Numbered from the stretch's first letter, positions 11,362 through 20,312 are shown. The stretch is DNA of 64,000 nt from Rhizobiales bacterium IMCC20636 (GCA_016865015.1 CP018226.1:1-64000); one strand, 5' to 3'. Notes: generated by a model not told the origin, from the sequence alone. Translations and numbers: made by a program.

Positions 11362-12238
11362 GATGTTGAGGGCTCCATTTCAACAGATAATTATTGGCCA
11401 GCACGATCAACCGGTCCGACAGAAAGCCGGTGATGCCGATGACGATCATGCCGGTGATGACGAGGTCGGTGCGCGACAGGGTTCGTCCATCCATGATGAC
11501 GGCGCCAAGGCCCTCGGGAACACCGGTCATTTCGCCGACGACAATCAGAATCCAGGCAAACCCCAGACCGAGACGCAGCCCGTTGAAAATCTGGGGCGTT
11601 GCGGCTGGAATGACCACGGATCTGAACAATTGTGATCCATTGCAGCCGAGCATGGCTGCGGCTTCAAAGAGTTTGTCATCGACCGATTTCACGCCGAAAA
11701 TCGTGTTCAGCAAGATCGGATAGAACGCACCCAGAAACACCAGAAAGATTGCCGATTTCGGACCCAGCCCGAAAAAGATCATCGACAAGGGCAGCCAAGC
11801 GGTGACCGGCACCGGACGCAGAAGCGACAGGGTGGGATCGAGCATCGCCTTCAGCAATGGAAACCGCCCGATCATGAGGCCCAGCGGTACCGCCAGAACG
11901 ACGGCCAGCAGGAACCCGCCATAAACCCGCTGCACCGAGACCCAGAAATGGGTGGGAAGCGAGGCGCTGAAGGCATCGTCGTAGATGCCCCCAAACGCAA
12001 AATCCCACATCATCACGGCGACCTGATAGGGCGGTGGTATCAACCGCGTTCCGGTCCAGCGGACACCCAGTTCCCACAACAGGATCAGGCACACCGGGAC
12101 GATGGCCCCCAGCGCCACCTTGTTGATCTTGCGCCGTGTGGCCGATGACAATAGCTGCACCGATTGTGCCGCTTTATCACTTTGGGCCTGCTGAGATGCT
12201 GACGGCGTTGGGCTGGGGGTGAGTTCCTGGATGGACAT
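11354..12238 (-). CDS. ABC transporter permease (TauC/SsuC type)
   Basis: 294-aa inner-membrane permease with about six transmembrane segments and the ATPase-coupling EAA loop (LFEAAAMLGCNGSQLFRSVV). The first ~35 residues are polar and low in complexity before the first helix. It lies 6 bp after the substrate-binding protein gene and overlaps the ATPase gene, so binding protein, permease, ATPase and hydrolase form one operon. Confidence 0.92.
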   Translation of the reverse strand: MSIQELTPSPTPSASQQAQSDKAAQSVQLLSSATRRKINKVALGAIVPVCLILLWELGVRWTGTRLIPPPYQVAVMMWDFAFGGIYDDAFSASLPTHFWVSVQRVYGGFLLAVVLAVPLGLMIGRFPLLKAMLDPTLSLLRPVPVTAWLPLSMIFFGLGPKSAIFLVFLGAFYPILLNTIFGVKSVDDKLFEAAAMLGCNGSQLFRSVVIPAATPQIFNGLRLGLGFAWILIVVGEMTGVPEGLGAVIMDGRTLSRTDLVITGMIVIGITGFLSDRLIVLANNYLLKWSPQHHV

Positions 12239-12244
12239 GCCAGC

Positions 12245-13207
12245 CTATTCCGCTTCGATCGCGTTTACAAAAGACGGATCGATGAAGCTGGCATAATCCG
12301 GCAACTGACGAATCTGCTTCTTGTCCAGCATCTGGGTGCCGTAATAATTGGCCTGCTCAATGAATTTGTCGTCAATCTTCCAGGTCAGTTCCACATTGGG
12401 CGCTGCCTTTTCAATGGAATCCTGCTTCTGACCCAGCTTGTTCATGGCGACTTTGACGAATTCATCGCGGTTGGCCATGGCATATTCGGTGGCCTGCATA
12501 TGGACATTCAACAGCATTTCCAGCAATTCGCTGTTGTTGTCGATGTTATCCTGACTGGTGGTCAGCACCATATTCAAAGAGCCGGTCGGGGTAGAGTAGG
12601 GATATTCCACGATCTTGCCGACACCTTTTGCAAGAGAAATACCGGGGCCGGGTTCCGCGCCGACATAGGCATCCAGATCACCGCGCTCCAGCGCAGACGC
12701 CATGTCACTGAATGAAACCCGGATCGGCTGAATGTCCTTGATGGACATGCCTTCCGCAGCCAGACGGTCGAGAATGACAACTTCCTGTGTGGAGCCAGGC
12801 CAGATGCCGACTTTCTTGCCCGCCAGATCCTTGATGGTGTTGATCGGCGAATCAATGCCAGAAACCACGGCCATGCCCCTGTTGCAGGCAGCGCCCACAA
12901 CGACAACAGGTTCACCGGCAGCCGCTCCAAGGGTGGCAGCGGCAAGACCGTAAATGCCCATATCGACCGTGCCGGTTACGACTGCGTTCTTGCCATCAGT
13001 CGGGCTTTCAAAGGGAATAACTTCAATGGTGATGCCGTCCGGGACAAATTTCTCGTAGAAATAGGGGGTGATTCCGTGGATCAGCTTCAATGTGCCGATC
13101 CGGATGACCCGGTCCTGGGCGAGCGCGGACATGGATGGAACAGACAGGGCAGCGAGGGATACACCTGCTGCGGCAAGGCCGAGAAATATGCGACGAGTGG
13201 CTGTCAT
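12245..13207 (-). CDS. ABC transporter substrate-binding protein (NMT1/TauA-like)
   Basis: 320-aa periplasmic binding protein. The N-terminus MTATRRIFLGLAAAG has a twin-arginine-like RRxFLG motif before a hydrophobic stretch ending at ALAQD, so Tat export is likely. The mature part matches the NMT1/THI5-TauA-SsuA fold (IRIGTLKLIHGITPYF, KDLAGKKVGIWPGSTQE). Ligands of this class are sulfonates, nitrate, pyrimidine precursors or aromatic acids; the ligand is unknown here. It is the first gene of the operon and divergent from a LysR regulator. Confidence 0.9.
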   Translation of the reverse strand: MTATRRIFLGLAAAGVSLAALSVPSMSALAQDRVIRIGTLKLIHGITPYFYEKFVPDGITIEVIPFESPTDGKNAVVTGTVDMGIYGLAAATLGAAAGEPVVVVGAACNRGMAVVSGIDSPINTIKDLAGKKVGIWPGSTQEVVILDRLAAEGMSIKDIQPIRVSFSDMASALERGDLDAYVGAEPGPGISLAKGVGKIVEYPYSTPTGSLNMVLTTSQDNIDNNSELLEMLLNVHMQATEYAMANRDEFVKVAMNKLGQKQDSIEKAAPNVELTWKIDDKFIEQANYYGTQMLDKKQIRQLPDYASFIDPSFVNAIEAE

Positions 13208-13282
13208 TCTTTAGTCTCCTGAAAGGATGGAAGGAAAATGCTGCGTTGCACCAAACCTAGGCGAAGTGAGTTTCATCGTAAA

Positions 13283-13297
13283 ATTTATTCTTTAAAT
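13283..13297. promoter_or_regulatory. Candidate LysR box between the ABC operon and its regulator
   Basis: ATTTA-N5-TAAAT is an interrupted dyad fitting the T-N11-A LysR pattern. It lies in the 113-bp divergent region between the binding-protein gene and the LysR gene. The region is AT-rich overall, so chance is possible. Confidence 0.35.
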
Positions 13298-13320
13298 CAG
13301 CTTCATAAATCTATTTAATA

Positions 13321-14238
13321 GTGCAGATGAAACAGCCCCTTGATCCAAAATTGTTGCAGGCCTTTGTTCTTCTGGTGGAAACCGGCAGCGTTTCCGAAAC
13401 CGCGCGCAAGGTCGGGCGCACGCAGCCCGCGGTCACCCTGCAAATTCAACGCCTTGAAACCGCAGTGAATGCAAAGCTGTTCACCATGGTGGGGCGCAAA
13501 TTCGTGCTGACATCGGAAGGCGAGTTGCTGCTGGGGTATGCGCGCACCATCCTGAGTCTGCAGAATGAAGTTCATCTGCGCCTCAGTGCGCCAAAACTGA
13601 GCGGAAAGGTCATTCTGGGCATTCCCGATCTGTATGCGGCCGGTCTGCTGCCTGATATTTTATCGGCTTTCTTTGCTGCCTTTCCGAATGTGGAGGTGGA
13701 GGTGAGATCGCGTCTGTCCGGTGTGCTGCTGTCTCAGGTCCAGAAGAACGAGATCGATCTGGCGCTTGTCACCGGCATGCGCGCGTTTCCCGATGGCGAA
13801 GTGGTTGCAGAAGAGCAACTGGTCTGGGTCGCTGCCGACATGAAGCCGGAATTCAATGGCGGGGTCCTGCCGCTGGCGCTCCTGCCGCCGGGAAATGTGT
13901 TTCGCGACATCGCTCTGGAGGCCCTGCAGACAACCGGACGCCAATGGAAGGTCGTGCTGGTCAGCGAAGGCATGGCCGGGCTGCAGGCGGCTGTGATCAG
14001 CGGCAGCGCCGTCAGCGTGATTGCCAAATGCGCGGTGACACCGGGGATGCGGGTTCTGGGGCGCGCAGAGAGTTTTCCTCTGCTCTCAAAGGTTCAGTTG
14101 GTGCTGCATCGCGCCGGTGGCCGGACCAATGCTGCTGCCGATGCGCTTGGTGATCTGATAACCTCGCACTTTGCCGGCTCACGGGTTGATCCAATGGCAC
14201 ATAAGGGCCGAACTCAGGCCGGTAGTGGCTCATTCTGA
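13321..14238 (+). CDS. LysR-family transcriptional regulator
   Basis: 305 aa. The N-terminal winged helix-turn-helix (LLQAFVLLVETGSVSETARK, QPAVTLQIQRLE) is followed by a LysR substrate-binding domain. The start is GTG 13321 or ATG 13327; both fit. The gene is divergent from the taurine-type ABC operon with a 113-bp shared regulatory region, so it most likely controls that operon in response to the transported compound or its hydrolysis product. Confidence 0.9.
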   Translation: MQMKQPLDPKLLQAFVLLVETGSVSETARKVGRTQPAVTLQIQRLETAVNAKLFTMVGRKFVLTSEGELLLGYARTILSLQNEVHLRLSAPKLSGKVILGIPDLYAAGLLPDILSAFFAAFPNVEVEVRSRLSGVLLSQVQKNEIDLALVTGMRAFPDGEVVAEEQLVWVAADMKPEFNGGVLPLALLPPGNVFRDIALEALQTTGRQWKVVLVSEGMAGLQAAVISGSAVSVIAKCAVTPGMRVLGRAESFPLLSKVQLVLHRAGGRTNAAADALGDLITSHFAGSRVDPMAHKGRTQAGSGSF

Positions 14239-14250
14239 AAGACATGGATG

Positions 14251-14606
14251 TCAGCCTTGTTGAGAGTGCTGTTTGCACCACCGCCAGGCTATCCCGATAA
14301 TGGCAATTAAGGCGATCAACTGAATACCCATGAAAAAGACATTGTCGAGGTCAGGGTCGCGGTTCATCGCGACGATTATGGCAATCGTAAAAAGACCCAC
14401 CCCGATGTTCGCCCATCGATTAATCACATAGGGCAAGAGCACCGCGAGAACTGTCATCAAGATCGGGATCTCTATCAATATCCCCCCAAACAGCATCAGG
14501 AATTCCGTTACTTTCACCCCATCAATTGTGCCGGAAATCATTTGCTCCAAAGGGCCGATAAGAGGACGCGGGAATTATCGTTGTTGCGCATCATGTCAGG
14601 TCTCAT
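14251..14606 (-). pseudogene. DUF6326-like membrane protein, apparently disrupted by an internal deletion
   Basis: The open part (14251-14550, 99 aa from TTG) contains three hydrophobic helices beginning GTIDGVKVTEFLMLFGG, which I relate from memory to the later part of DUF6326 proteins. Just upstream, in another frame, ATG 14606 opens a 22-codon stretch ending RVLLSALWSK then stop; LSALW resembles the start of the first helix of that family. The two pieces meet at about 14548-14560 in different frames, as if the first helix had been lost. ATG 14606 overlaps the stop of the DUF2306 gene, the arrangement expected for an originally coupled gene. A functional short protein from TTG cannot be excluded. 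Confidence 0.5.
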
Positions 14607-15297
14607 TTCCAGGTGTTGAAGGCGATATAGCGTGCAGTGACAACTGCTTATGCGGTCGCTTTGCCGGCCTTAGCATTGACCAGATCAAAATTTCTGCCAC
14701 CAGCAGATTAAGCACCCAGGCGAAGATCATCAGCCCGTCGCGTAGGGGTCCCATCGCTTCGGAGCCGACAGCAATGATCCAGGCAATGCCCAAGACAGCT
14801 TGGGTCGATGCACCTTGGCCGATGGCGTAGGCCCGCAACATCGACGCGCTATGTTGAAAGATTTTCCGAGATTTGATTGCGATCACAGCCCAGATGATGG
14901 ACCCGATCATTGCTGTGCCCAGAACGATCCGCAGCCAATAAAGTGAGACACCCTGAAGCGCTTCGGGAAAGACAAAAAAATGCGTCATCCACAGGCCAGT
15001 GAGCGCGGAAACACTCCCCGCCATCACAATCACTCGTCCGATGACGCGATGCGCCGCCGGACATTGGCGGCGAATGCTTGGCAGGAATTGTAGTGAACCG
15101 ACAACACAGAATAGAAAGCTGCTGAGGATGTGGAGCGTAATGGGCAACGGAGCAAGCAATGCCCGAGGGTTTTCTGGTGCGATTTGTGGGCCGCCTGCAA
15201 GCTCAAGGACCCGGATCAACCCACCAACGGCCGGAATGAACGAATAGACAAGGATCATGCTAAGGACGGCCCATTCGGATTTGCTTAGACGCACCAT
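14596..15297 (-). CDS. DUF2306-type multi-helix membrane protein
   Basis: From ATG 15297 (MVRLSKSEWAVLSMILVYSF) the protein has 233 aa and about six to seven transmembrane segments, resembling DUF2306 proteins: a His in the helix PITLHILSSFLFCVVG, a following HRVIGR, and HSASMLRAYA later. The longer upstream frame (to 15417) overlaps the methyltransferase gene and adds an unlikely leader. Function is unknown. It lies between a methyltransferase gene and a DUF6326-like gene on the same strand. Confidence 0.7.
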   Translation of the reverse strand: MVRLSKSEWAVLSMILVYSFIPAVGGLIRVLELAGGPQIAPENPRALLAPLPITLHILSSFLFCVVGSLQFLPSIRRQCPAAHRVIGRVIVMAGSVSALTGLWMTHFFVFPEALQGVSLYWLRIVLGTAMIGSIIWAVIAIKSRKIFQHSASMLRAYAIGQGASTQAVLGIAWIIAVGSEAMGPLRDGLMIFAWVLNLLVAEILIWSMLRPAKRPHKQLSLHAISPSTPGNET

Positions 15298-15323
15298 GGG
15301 GGAACCTTTCGATTTGGGGGAGG

Positions 15324-16081
15324 TCACTGGGGCCGTCGCGCCCAAAAGGCCGTGCTTGCGACGCCAGCACAGGAGCTGAGGTGAACCGGTTGGTAACCGA
15401 CATCGGCAAGCTGACAATCATGCAGCCACGCAACGCCCTGTTGTTCTGTGATCGCCCATGTGCGCCACCTGAATTGGACAAGTACGCCGAAAAGTGAGTG
15501 CCGCGTTACACAAATGAACACCATCCCGCCCGGTTTTAGAGCGCGGGTCATCTCTTTGAGCGCGCGCTGCGGATCCGGCAGATGTTCAAGGACATGCGCG
15601 GCCATAACCACGTCAAAAGACTGATCATCATAAGGCAATGACAGAACATCAGCTTGCTCAAGGTGCGCGCGCAGCCCGGCGTGCTGCATCGTGGAGCTGG
15701 CCTGCACCAGCATCTCGGCAGAGGTATCAATACCGTGATATTCCACCGGGCTCGTCAGGATACTATTGAGAGCCATCGACAGACTTCCATTCCCGACGCC
15801 GCAATCAAGGATCCGTGCTTGTGGACCAACCTGCATAAGTACTGCTGCGACCTGAGAGGCCACAAGCGGTTTTCGATACGCGACTTCCAGTTGAAAGCGA
15901 CGCGCCGTCCGCTCCCAACTACCCGCGACAGCGTCGTAACGGCTGGCAAGGTCCGCAGAGGAGAGGGGTCGCCTGCTGATCGGACTTCCCAGGAGCCAAT
16001 GCGACGAGAGGCCATGGGGATTGCCTTCTCGATCGCAGGGGAGTGCGATGGCCTGAGGCTTTTGCTGTCTAGCTGCGTCAT
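15324..16081 (-). pseudogene. Class I SAM-dependent methyltransferase, probable frameshift near the 5' end
   Basis: The main frame (15324-15863, 179 aa from GTG) holds a methyltransferase core: motif I ILDCGVGNGSLSMAL, the acidic YHGIDTSAEM, and DVVMAAHVLEHLPDP. The typical N-terminal segment continues upstream in the same frame (SADLASRYDAVAGSWERTA, about 15970-15910) but has no ATG, GTG or TTG before an in-frame TAG. Another frame opens with ATG 16081 (MTQLDSKSLRPS) and would join if one indel around 15950-15975 were undone. I therefore read it as a frameshifted gene, or a sequencing error. Substrate unknown. Confidence 0.6.
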
Positions 16082-16174
16082 ATCTTTTGCCTGCCTAAAG
16101 TTGGTCGATGGCAAACTATAGAATGCAGTTTACCGTTACAGAATTGCATATCTCTCTTGGTTTGGTATACGTAA

Positions 16175-17071
16175 ATGATGGAGTGGAAACGATCAGCTTT
16201 CGACTGGAATCAAGCGCGGGCGTTTCTTGTGACCGCAGAGGAAGGGTCGCTGTCTGCGGCCGCGCGTGCGCTTGGGCTGACGCAACCAACGCTGAGCCGT
16301 CAGGTCGCGGGCCTCGAAGAGGCGCTTGGCGTGACACTCTTTGAACGAACACCGCGCGCGCTTATGCTGACACAATCAGGCGTAGAGTTGCTTGCGCATT
16401 TTCGGACGATGGGCGATGCGGCAAACAATATATCCGTTACCGCAACAGGCCAATCCCAAGCTGTGACCGGACATGTGTTGATTTCGGCCACAAACCTGAT
16501 GGCAACGCATTTTCTGCCGCCCGTCCTTAAAGAACTGACCAAAACCGCGCCAGATCTTCAGATCGAGATTATCGCATCAAATGAGTTAAGCGATTTGCGG
16601 CGGCGTGAAGCTGACATCGCAATCCGTCATAGTCGACCCAAAGACGAGACCCTGTTTGCAAAACGGCTTCGGGACACAAGGGCACATCTTTTTGCGTCAA
16701 AACAGTACCTTGACGAAGTTGGCCGCCCAACAACGCTCGCCGATCTTGAAGGGCTGAAGTTTGTCGGTTTCGACCAGCCAGAACTGCGGCTCGGCATGTT
16801 GGCGTCACGTGGGCTGAACCTGACGACCGCAAATTTCAATTTTTCGACCTCAAGTGCCACGCTGGCCCTCGAACTTGTCCGGCAAGGCTATGGGATCGGC
16901 ATTCTTCCGATCGAGATCGGCGAGCTTTATCCAGAACTCGAAAACCCCTGTTTGGCGTTTGAGCCTATCAGCATAGAGACCTGGTTGGTGGCCCACCGAG
17001 AGCTGAGAACAAACCTGCGTATCCGCTTGGTTTTTGATGTGTTAGCTAAAGGCATTGGATCGAAACATTGA
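16175..17071 (+). CDS. LysR-family transcriptional regulator
   Basis: 298 aa with the N-terminal winged HTH (FDWNQARAFLVTAEEGSLSA, TQPTLSRQVAGLEEALG) and a LysR effector domain of the type often found next to small accessory operons. It is divergent from the methyltransferase-DUF2306-DUF6326 cluster with about 90 bp between the two start regions, so it probably regulates that cluster. If the cluster is decaying, this may be an orphaned regulator. The gene itself is intact. Confidence 0.9.
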   Translation: MMEWKRSAFDWNQARAFLVTAEEGSLSAAARALGLTQPTLSRQVAGLEEALGVTLFERTPRALMLTQSGVELLAHFRTMGDAANNISVTATGQSQAVTGHVLISATNLMATHFLPPVLKELTKTAPDLQIEIIASNELSDLRRREADIAIRHSRPKDETLFAKRLRDTRAHLFASKQYLDEVGRPTTLADLEGLKFVGFDQPELRLGMLASRGLNLTTANFNFSTSSATLALELVRQGYGIGILPIEIGELYPELENPCLAFEPISIETWLVAHRELRTNLRIRLVFDVLAKGIGSKH

Positions 17072-17289
17072 AACGCATTCCTCATCTGGAATGCTTGACA
17101 GTTCGACTGCGAAATTTTCAACATGTAAGACTTTGAATGCGCCCTTTGTCCGCAACCCGGACCTTGTCCCGTTTTTCGCCAGTGTCGGCTCACGGTCAAA
17201 ACTGCCATTGGCGCAGGGAGCTGTCTAAAGGCCCGGTTCTCAGACGACGTTTTGAATTCCCGGCGCTGTCGGCTATAGACCTGCCATCT

Positions 17290-17303
17290 GTTCTGGACAG
17301 AAC
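17290..17303. promoter_or_regulatory. Palindrome upstream of the TetR gene
   Basis: GTTCTG-GA-CAGAAC is a perfect 6+2+6 inverted repeat 18 bp before the TetR start codon. It could be an autoregulatory operator, but it differs from the GTAACCA repeat found at the target promoters. The other ~200 bp of the 17072-17321 gap show nothing I can name. Confidence 0.35.
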
Positions 17304-17321
17304 GGTAGGGGTGGAATCGAT

Positions 17322-17972
17322 ATGCCGACGCCTTCTGGGGCCAATAAACAACCAAGCACGACCCGCGATCCAAAACGCAGTCGCAGAGCTATTCTGAAAG
17401 CCGCGACCGATGAGTTTGTGGCGCATGGGTTTTCCGGCGCGAGCGTGAATGAAATTGCCGCGCGGGCCGCCATCAACAAGCGCATGCTTTATCATTATTT
17501 CGGCAACAAGGAAGAGCTGTTTCTGGCTGTTCTGGAAGCCGCTTATGAGCGGATTCGGACCGGTGAACGTACGCTTGAACTGGATCATCTGGAACCGATG
17601 CAAGCCATCGAGCGCCTCGTCCGCTTCAGCTATGACCACTTTTTCGAGCACCCCGATTTTCTGATTCTGCTGAACATTGAAAACATGTATCAGGCGCAGC
17701 ATCTGAAGAAATCCGCCAAGGTCCAGCGGATGCATTCGCCATTGGTCGCTCAAATTCAGGATGTTCTGCTGCGCGGTCAGGCCGATAATGTGTTGCGAAA
17801 GGATGTTGATCCGGTCGAGCTTTATATCACGATTGCCTCCCTGTGCTTTTTTCACCTGTCGAACCGCCACACCTTGTCGGTTATTTTCAATCAGGAACTG
17901 TCCACGCCGGAGCGTCTGGACCGCCGCCGTGAACATGTGGTTTCTGTTATCACCGGGTTCCTGCGCGCCTGA
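17322..17972 (+). CDS. TetR/AcrR-family transcriptional regulator
   Basis: 216 aa with a TetR N-terminal HTH (AILKAATDEFVAHGFSGASV, AINKRMLYHYFGNKEELFLA) and a C-terminal ligand domain. It lies immediately upstream of, and in the same direction as, the epimerase-TTT transporter operon, separated by about 95 bp that hold a perfect 7-2-7 inverted repeat. It is the probable repressor of that operon, derepressed by a sugar-acid-like substrate or intermediate. This role is inferred from position and the repeats. Confidence 0.9.
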   Translation: MPTPSGANKQPSTTRDPKRSRRAILKAATDEFVAHGFSGASVNEIAARAAINKRMLYHYFGNKEELFLAVLEAAYERIRTGERTLELDHLEPMQAIERLVRFSYDHFFEHPDFLILLNIENMYQAQHLKKSAKVQRMHSPLVAQIQDVLLRGQADNVLRKDVDPVELYITIASLCFFHLSNRHTLSVIFNQELSTPERLDRRREHVVSVITGFLRA

Positions 17973-18021
17973 TCTGGAGCTGGTTTTCGTCGCTTGACAC
18001 ACCGCTTCCGACACCCCTATT

Positions 18022-18037
18022 GTAACCAACTGGTTAC
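18022..18037. promoter_or_regulatory. Probable TetR operator 1, GTAACCA-N2-TGGTTAC
   Basis: GTAACCAACTGGTTAC is a perfect 7-bp inverted repeat with a 2-bp centre, 29 bp before the epimerase start codon. The same element recurs upstream of the TTT substrate-binding gene at 20239-20254, which supports a shared operator. Confidence 0.7.
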
Positions 18038-18066
18038 TTATGAATTTGACGCTCTGGGAGGACCCT

Positions 18067-19110
18067 ATGACACAAAATGATCCGGCCCGCGGACCCTTCA
18101 CGGATGAAGCCGCGCTTGAAATGGCTCTTGCCACGCCAGACGATGCATTGCGTGCAGATCTCGCGAAGACCTCTGGCGATCTGATCATTCTCGGCGTGGG
18201 TGGCAAGATGGGGCCAAGCCTTGCCCGGCTCGCCCGCAACACCCTGGCAGACGACCGGAAAGTCATCGCTGTTGCACGGTTCTCGGAAAGCGGATTGCGC
18301 GAAGCGCTGGAGCAGGACGGCATAGAAACAATCGCAACCGATCTGCTGGACCGTGATGCGGTGGCAGCATTGCCAGATGCGGAAAATGTTCTGTTCATGG
18401 CTGGCCGCAAATTTGGCTCATCGGGTGCAGAACATTTGACCTGGGCCATGAACGGCCTTTGCCCTGCTCTGGTGGCGGAACGCTATGCCAGCTCGCGCAT
18501 CATCGCGTTTTCCACCGGCTGTGTTTATCCGTTCTGGCCTGTGAATGCAGAATCCGGCCCGACCGAAGAGGTGGCTCCCAATCCACCGCCCGGTGACTAT
18601 GCCTGGTCGTGTGTGGCGCGGGAGCGCATGTTTGAACATATGAGCGTGGTTCACAATACGCCGGGGCGGCTGTTCCGGCTGAACTATGCCATTGATGTAC
18701 GCTATGGCGTGCTGCACGATCTGGCGCAAAAGGTGCTGGCGGGCGATCCGATTGATGTCTCGATGGGCCATGTGACACTGATCTGGCAACGAGATGCCAA
18801 CGCCCGAGCCCTGCGCAGTCTGGCGCATACGACCACCCCGACCAGTCCGATCAATGTCACCGGCGCGGATGTGATTGCGGTGCGCGATATTGTAGAAGCC
18901 TTCGCAAAACGCTTTGACAAGCCGGTCAATATTGTCGGAGAGGAAGCGCCAACCGCCTGGCTGAATGATGCGAGCGCCTCGATGAAGCTGTTCGGCGCCC
19001 TGACGGTGTCGCTTGAGGACATGATTGACTGGCAGGCGGATTGGCTGATGCGGGGTGGCCGAAGTCTGGACAAGCCGACCCATTTTGAAGCGCGTGACGG
19101 AAAATATTGA
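18067..19110 (+). CDS. NAD-dependent epimerase/dehydratase family protein
   Basis: 347-aa extended-SDR protein with an N-terminal Rossmann fold (LIILGVGGKMGPSLARLA, glycine-rich GxGGxxG). I prefer ATG 18067 over ATG 18040 because GGGAGGA lies 4-10 bp upstream of it. The active-site region reads GDYAWSCVARERM: the Tyr of YxxxK is present but the Lys position is Cys, so the catalytic mechanism may differ from classical epimerases. It is the first gene of a catabolic operon whose other members suggest a sugar-acid substrate. Confidence 0.85.
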   Translation: MTQNDPARGPFTDEAALEMALATPDDALRADLAKTSGDLIILGVGGKMGPSLARLARNTLADDRKVIAVARFSESGLREALEQDGIETIATDLLDRDAVAALPDAENVLFMAGRKFGSSGAEHLTWAMNGLCPALVAERYASSRIIAFSTGCVYPFWPVNAESGPTEEVAPNPPPGDYAWSCVARERMFEHMSVVHNTPGRLFRLNYAIDVRYGVLHDLAQKVLAGDPIDVSMGHVTLIWQRDANARALRSLAHTTTPTSPINVTGADVIAVRDIVEAFAKRFDKPVNIVGEEAPTAWLNDASASMKLFGALTVSLEDMIDWQADWLMRGGRSLDKPTHFEARDGKY

Positions 19111-19111
19111 A

Positions 19112-20173
19112 ATGAACATTGATGATCTTCCTGACGATATCCGCCAACTGATTGCCGATGGCACCGCCATTCCGGCGCATCCGCTGGCGCTTGATGCGGA
19201 CCGAGTGCTGGATCGCCGTAGACAGCGCGCGCTGTCGCGCTATTACATTGATGCCGGTAGCGGCGGTCTGGCCGTTGGCGTGCACACCACACAATTTGAA
19301 ATTCGGGACGTCGGCCTTTATGCGCCTGTGCTGGAACTGGCGGCTCAGACAGCAGCTGACTGGTCAGATCGTCCACTGGCGATGATTGCCGGTGTTGCCG
19401 GTAGAACCGAACAAGCGGTGGCAGAAGCAAAAACCGCTCGGGCGCTGGGGTATCATGCTGCGCTGGTCAGTCCGGCTCCGTTCCGCACTGCCAGTGAAGA
19501 CGAGTTGATTGCCCATTGCCGCGCCGTTGCTGACATCATGCCGATTATCGGGTTCTATCTGCAGCCAGCGGTTGGTGGCCGTGTGCTCTCGGTGGATTTC
19601 TGGCAAAGATTTGCTTCACTCGACAATGTGATCGCGATCAAGATCGCGCCCTTTCATCGACACCGGACGATTGATGTGGTGCGCGGCGTTATTGCTGCCA
19701 ATGCGGAAGACCGAGTTGCGCTTTACACCGGCAATGATGATCATATTGTCGCTGATTTGCTGCTGCCGTTTACCCATAAACGCAATGGTGAGGACGTCAC
19801 CTTGCGCATTGTTGGTGGTCTGCTTGGCCAATGGTCGGTCTGGACCAAAGCGGCTGTTGATCTGCACACGCGATGTCGAACCGCAGTTCAGGGAGAAGCT
19901 GATCTGCCTGCAGACCTGCTCGCACTCGACTCGCAGATGACAGATATCAACGCGGCCGTGTTTGATGTGGCCAATGATTTTGCCGGTGTGATTGCCGGCT
20001 GTCACGAGATTTTGCGGCGACAGGGTTTGCTGGAGGGCATCTGGTGTCTTGACCCTGCCGAAACACTGTCTCCCGGACAGGCGGATGAGCTGACACGTGT
20101 GACCCGGGACTATCCGCATCTGACAGATGATGCCTTTGTGGCTGCCCATCTGGAGCGCTGGCTAAATGATTGA
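19112..20173 (+). CDS. Dihydrodipicolinate synthase (DapA)-superfamily protein
   Basis: TIM-barrel protein of 353 aa from ATG 19112, which follows the epimerase stop directly. An upstream start at 19055 would overlap the epimerase and add an unrelated leader. The candidate Schiff-base Lys lies in NVIAIKIAPFHRHRT, and GFYLQPAVGG replaces the usual YNxP motif. DapA relatives in catabolic operons are aldolases or dehydratases acting on 2-keto-3-deoxy acids. The protein is longer than the usual ~300 aa. Its reaction is unknown. Confidence 0.8.
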   Translation: MNIDDLPDDIRQLIADGTAIPAHPLALDADRVLDRRRQRALSRYYIDAGSGGLAVGVHTTQFEIRDVGLYAPVLELAAQTAADWSDRPLAMIAGVAGRTEQAVAEAKTARALGYHAALVSPAPFRTASEDELIAHCRAVADIMPIIGFYLQPAVGGRVLSVDFWQRFASLDNVIAIKIAPFHRHRTIDVVRGVIAANAEDRVALYTGNDDHIVADLLLPFTHKRNGEDVTLRIVGGLLGQWSVWTKAAVDLHTRCRTAVQGEADLPADLLALDSQMTDINAAVFDVANDFAGVIAGCHEILRRQGLLEGIWCLDPAETLSPGQADELTRVTRDYPHLTDDAFVAAHLERWLND

Positions 20174-20238
20174 TTAAAGAGCATCTTTATTGTGAGATTG
20201 AGATGCTTGACATGGACTGAGGACCGTTTCATTCTGCC

Positions 20239-20254
20239 ATAACCAGCTGGTTAC
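20239..20254. promoter_or_regulatory. Probable TetR operator 2
   Basis: ATAACCAGCTGGTTAC keeps the arms TAACCA and TGGTTA with the same 2-bp centre as operator 1 (one outer mismatch). It lies about 60 bp upstream of the TTT substrate-binding gene, in the only sizeable gap of the operon, which suggests an internal promoter under the same repressor. Confidence 0.65.
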
Positions 20255-20312
20255 TTGCGCGCCGGTAACGCGCGCTATACCGGTTCCGAAATTCAACAGG
20301 AGGACAATTCGC

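Noticed and set aside
17196-18449. 417-codon minus-strand frame across the TetR and epimerase genes
   Set aside because: Overlaps two well-supported plus-strand genes and the operator region; sequence looks like reverse translation of them.
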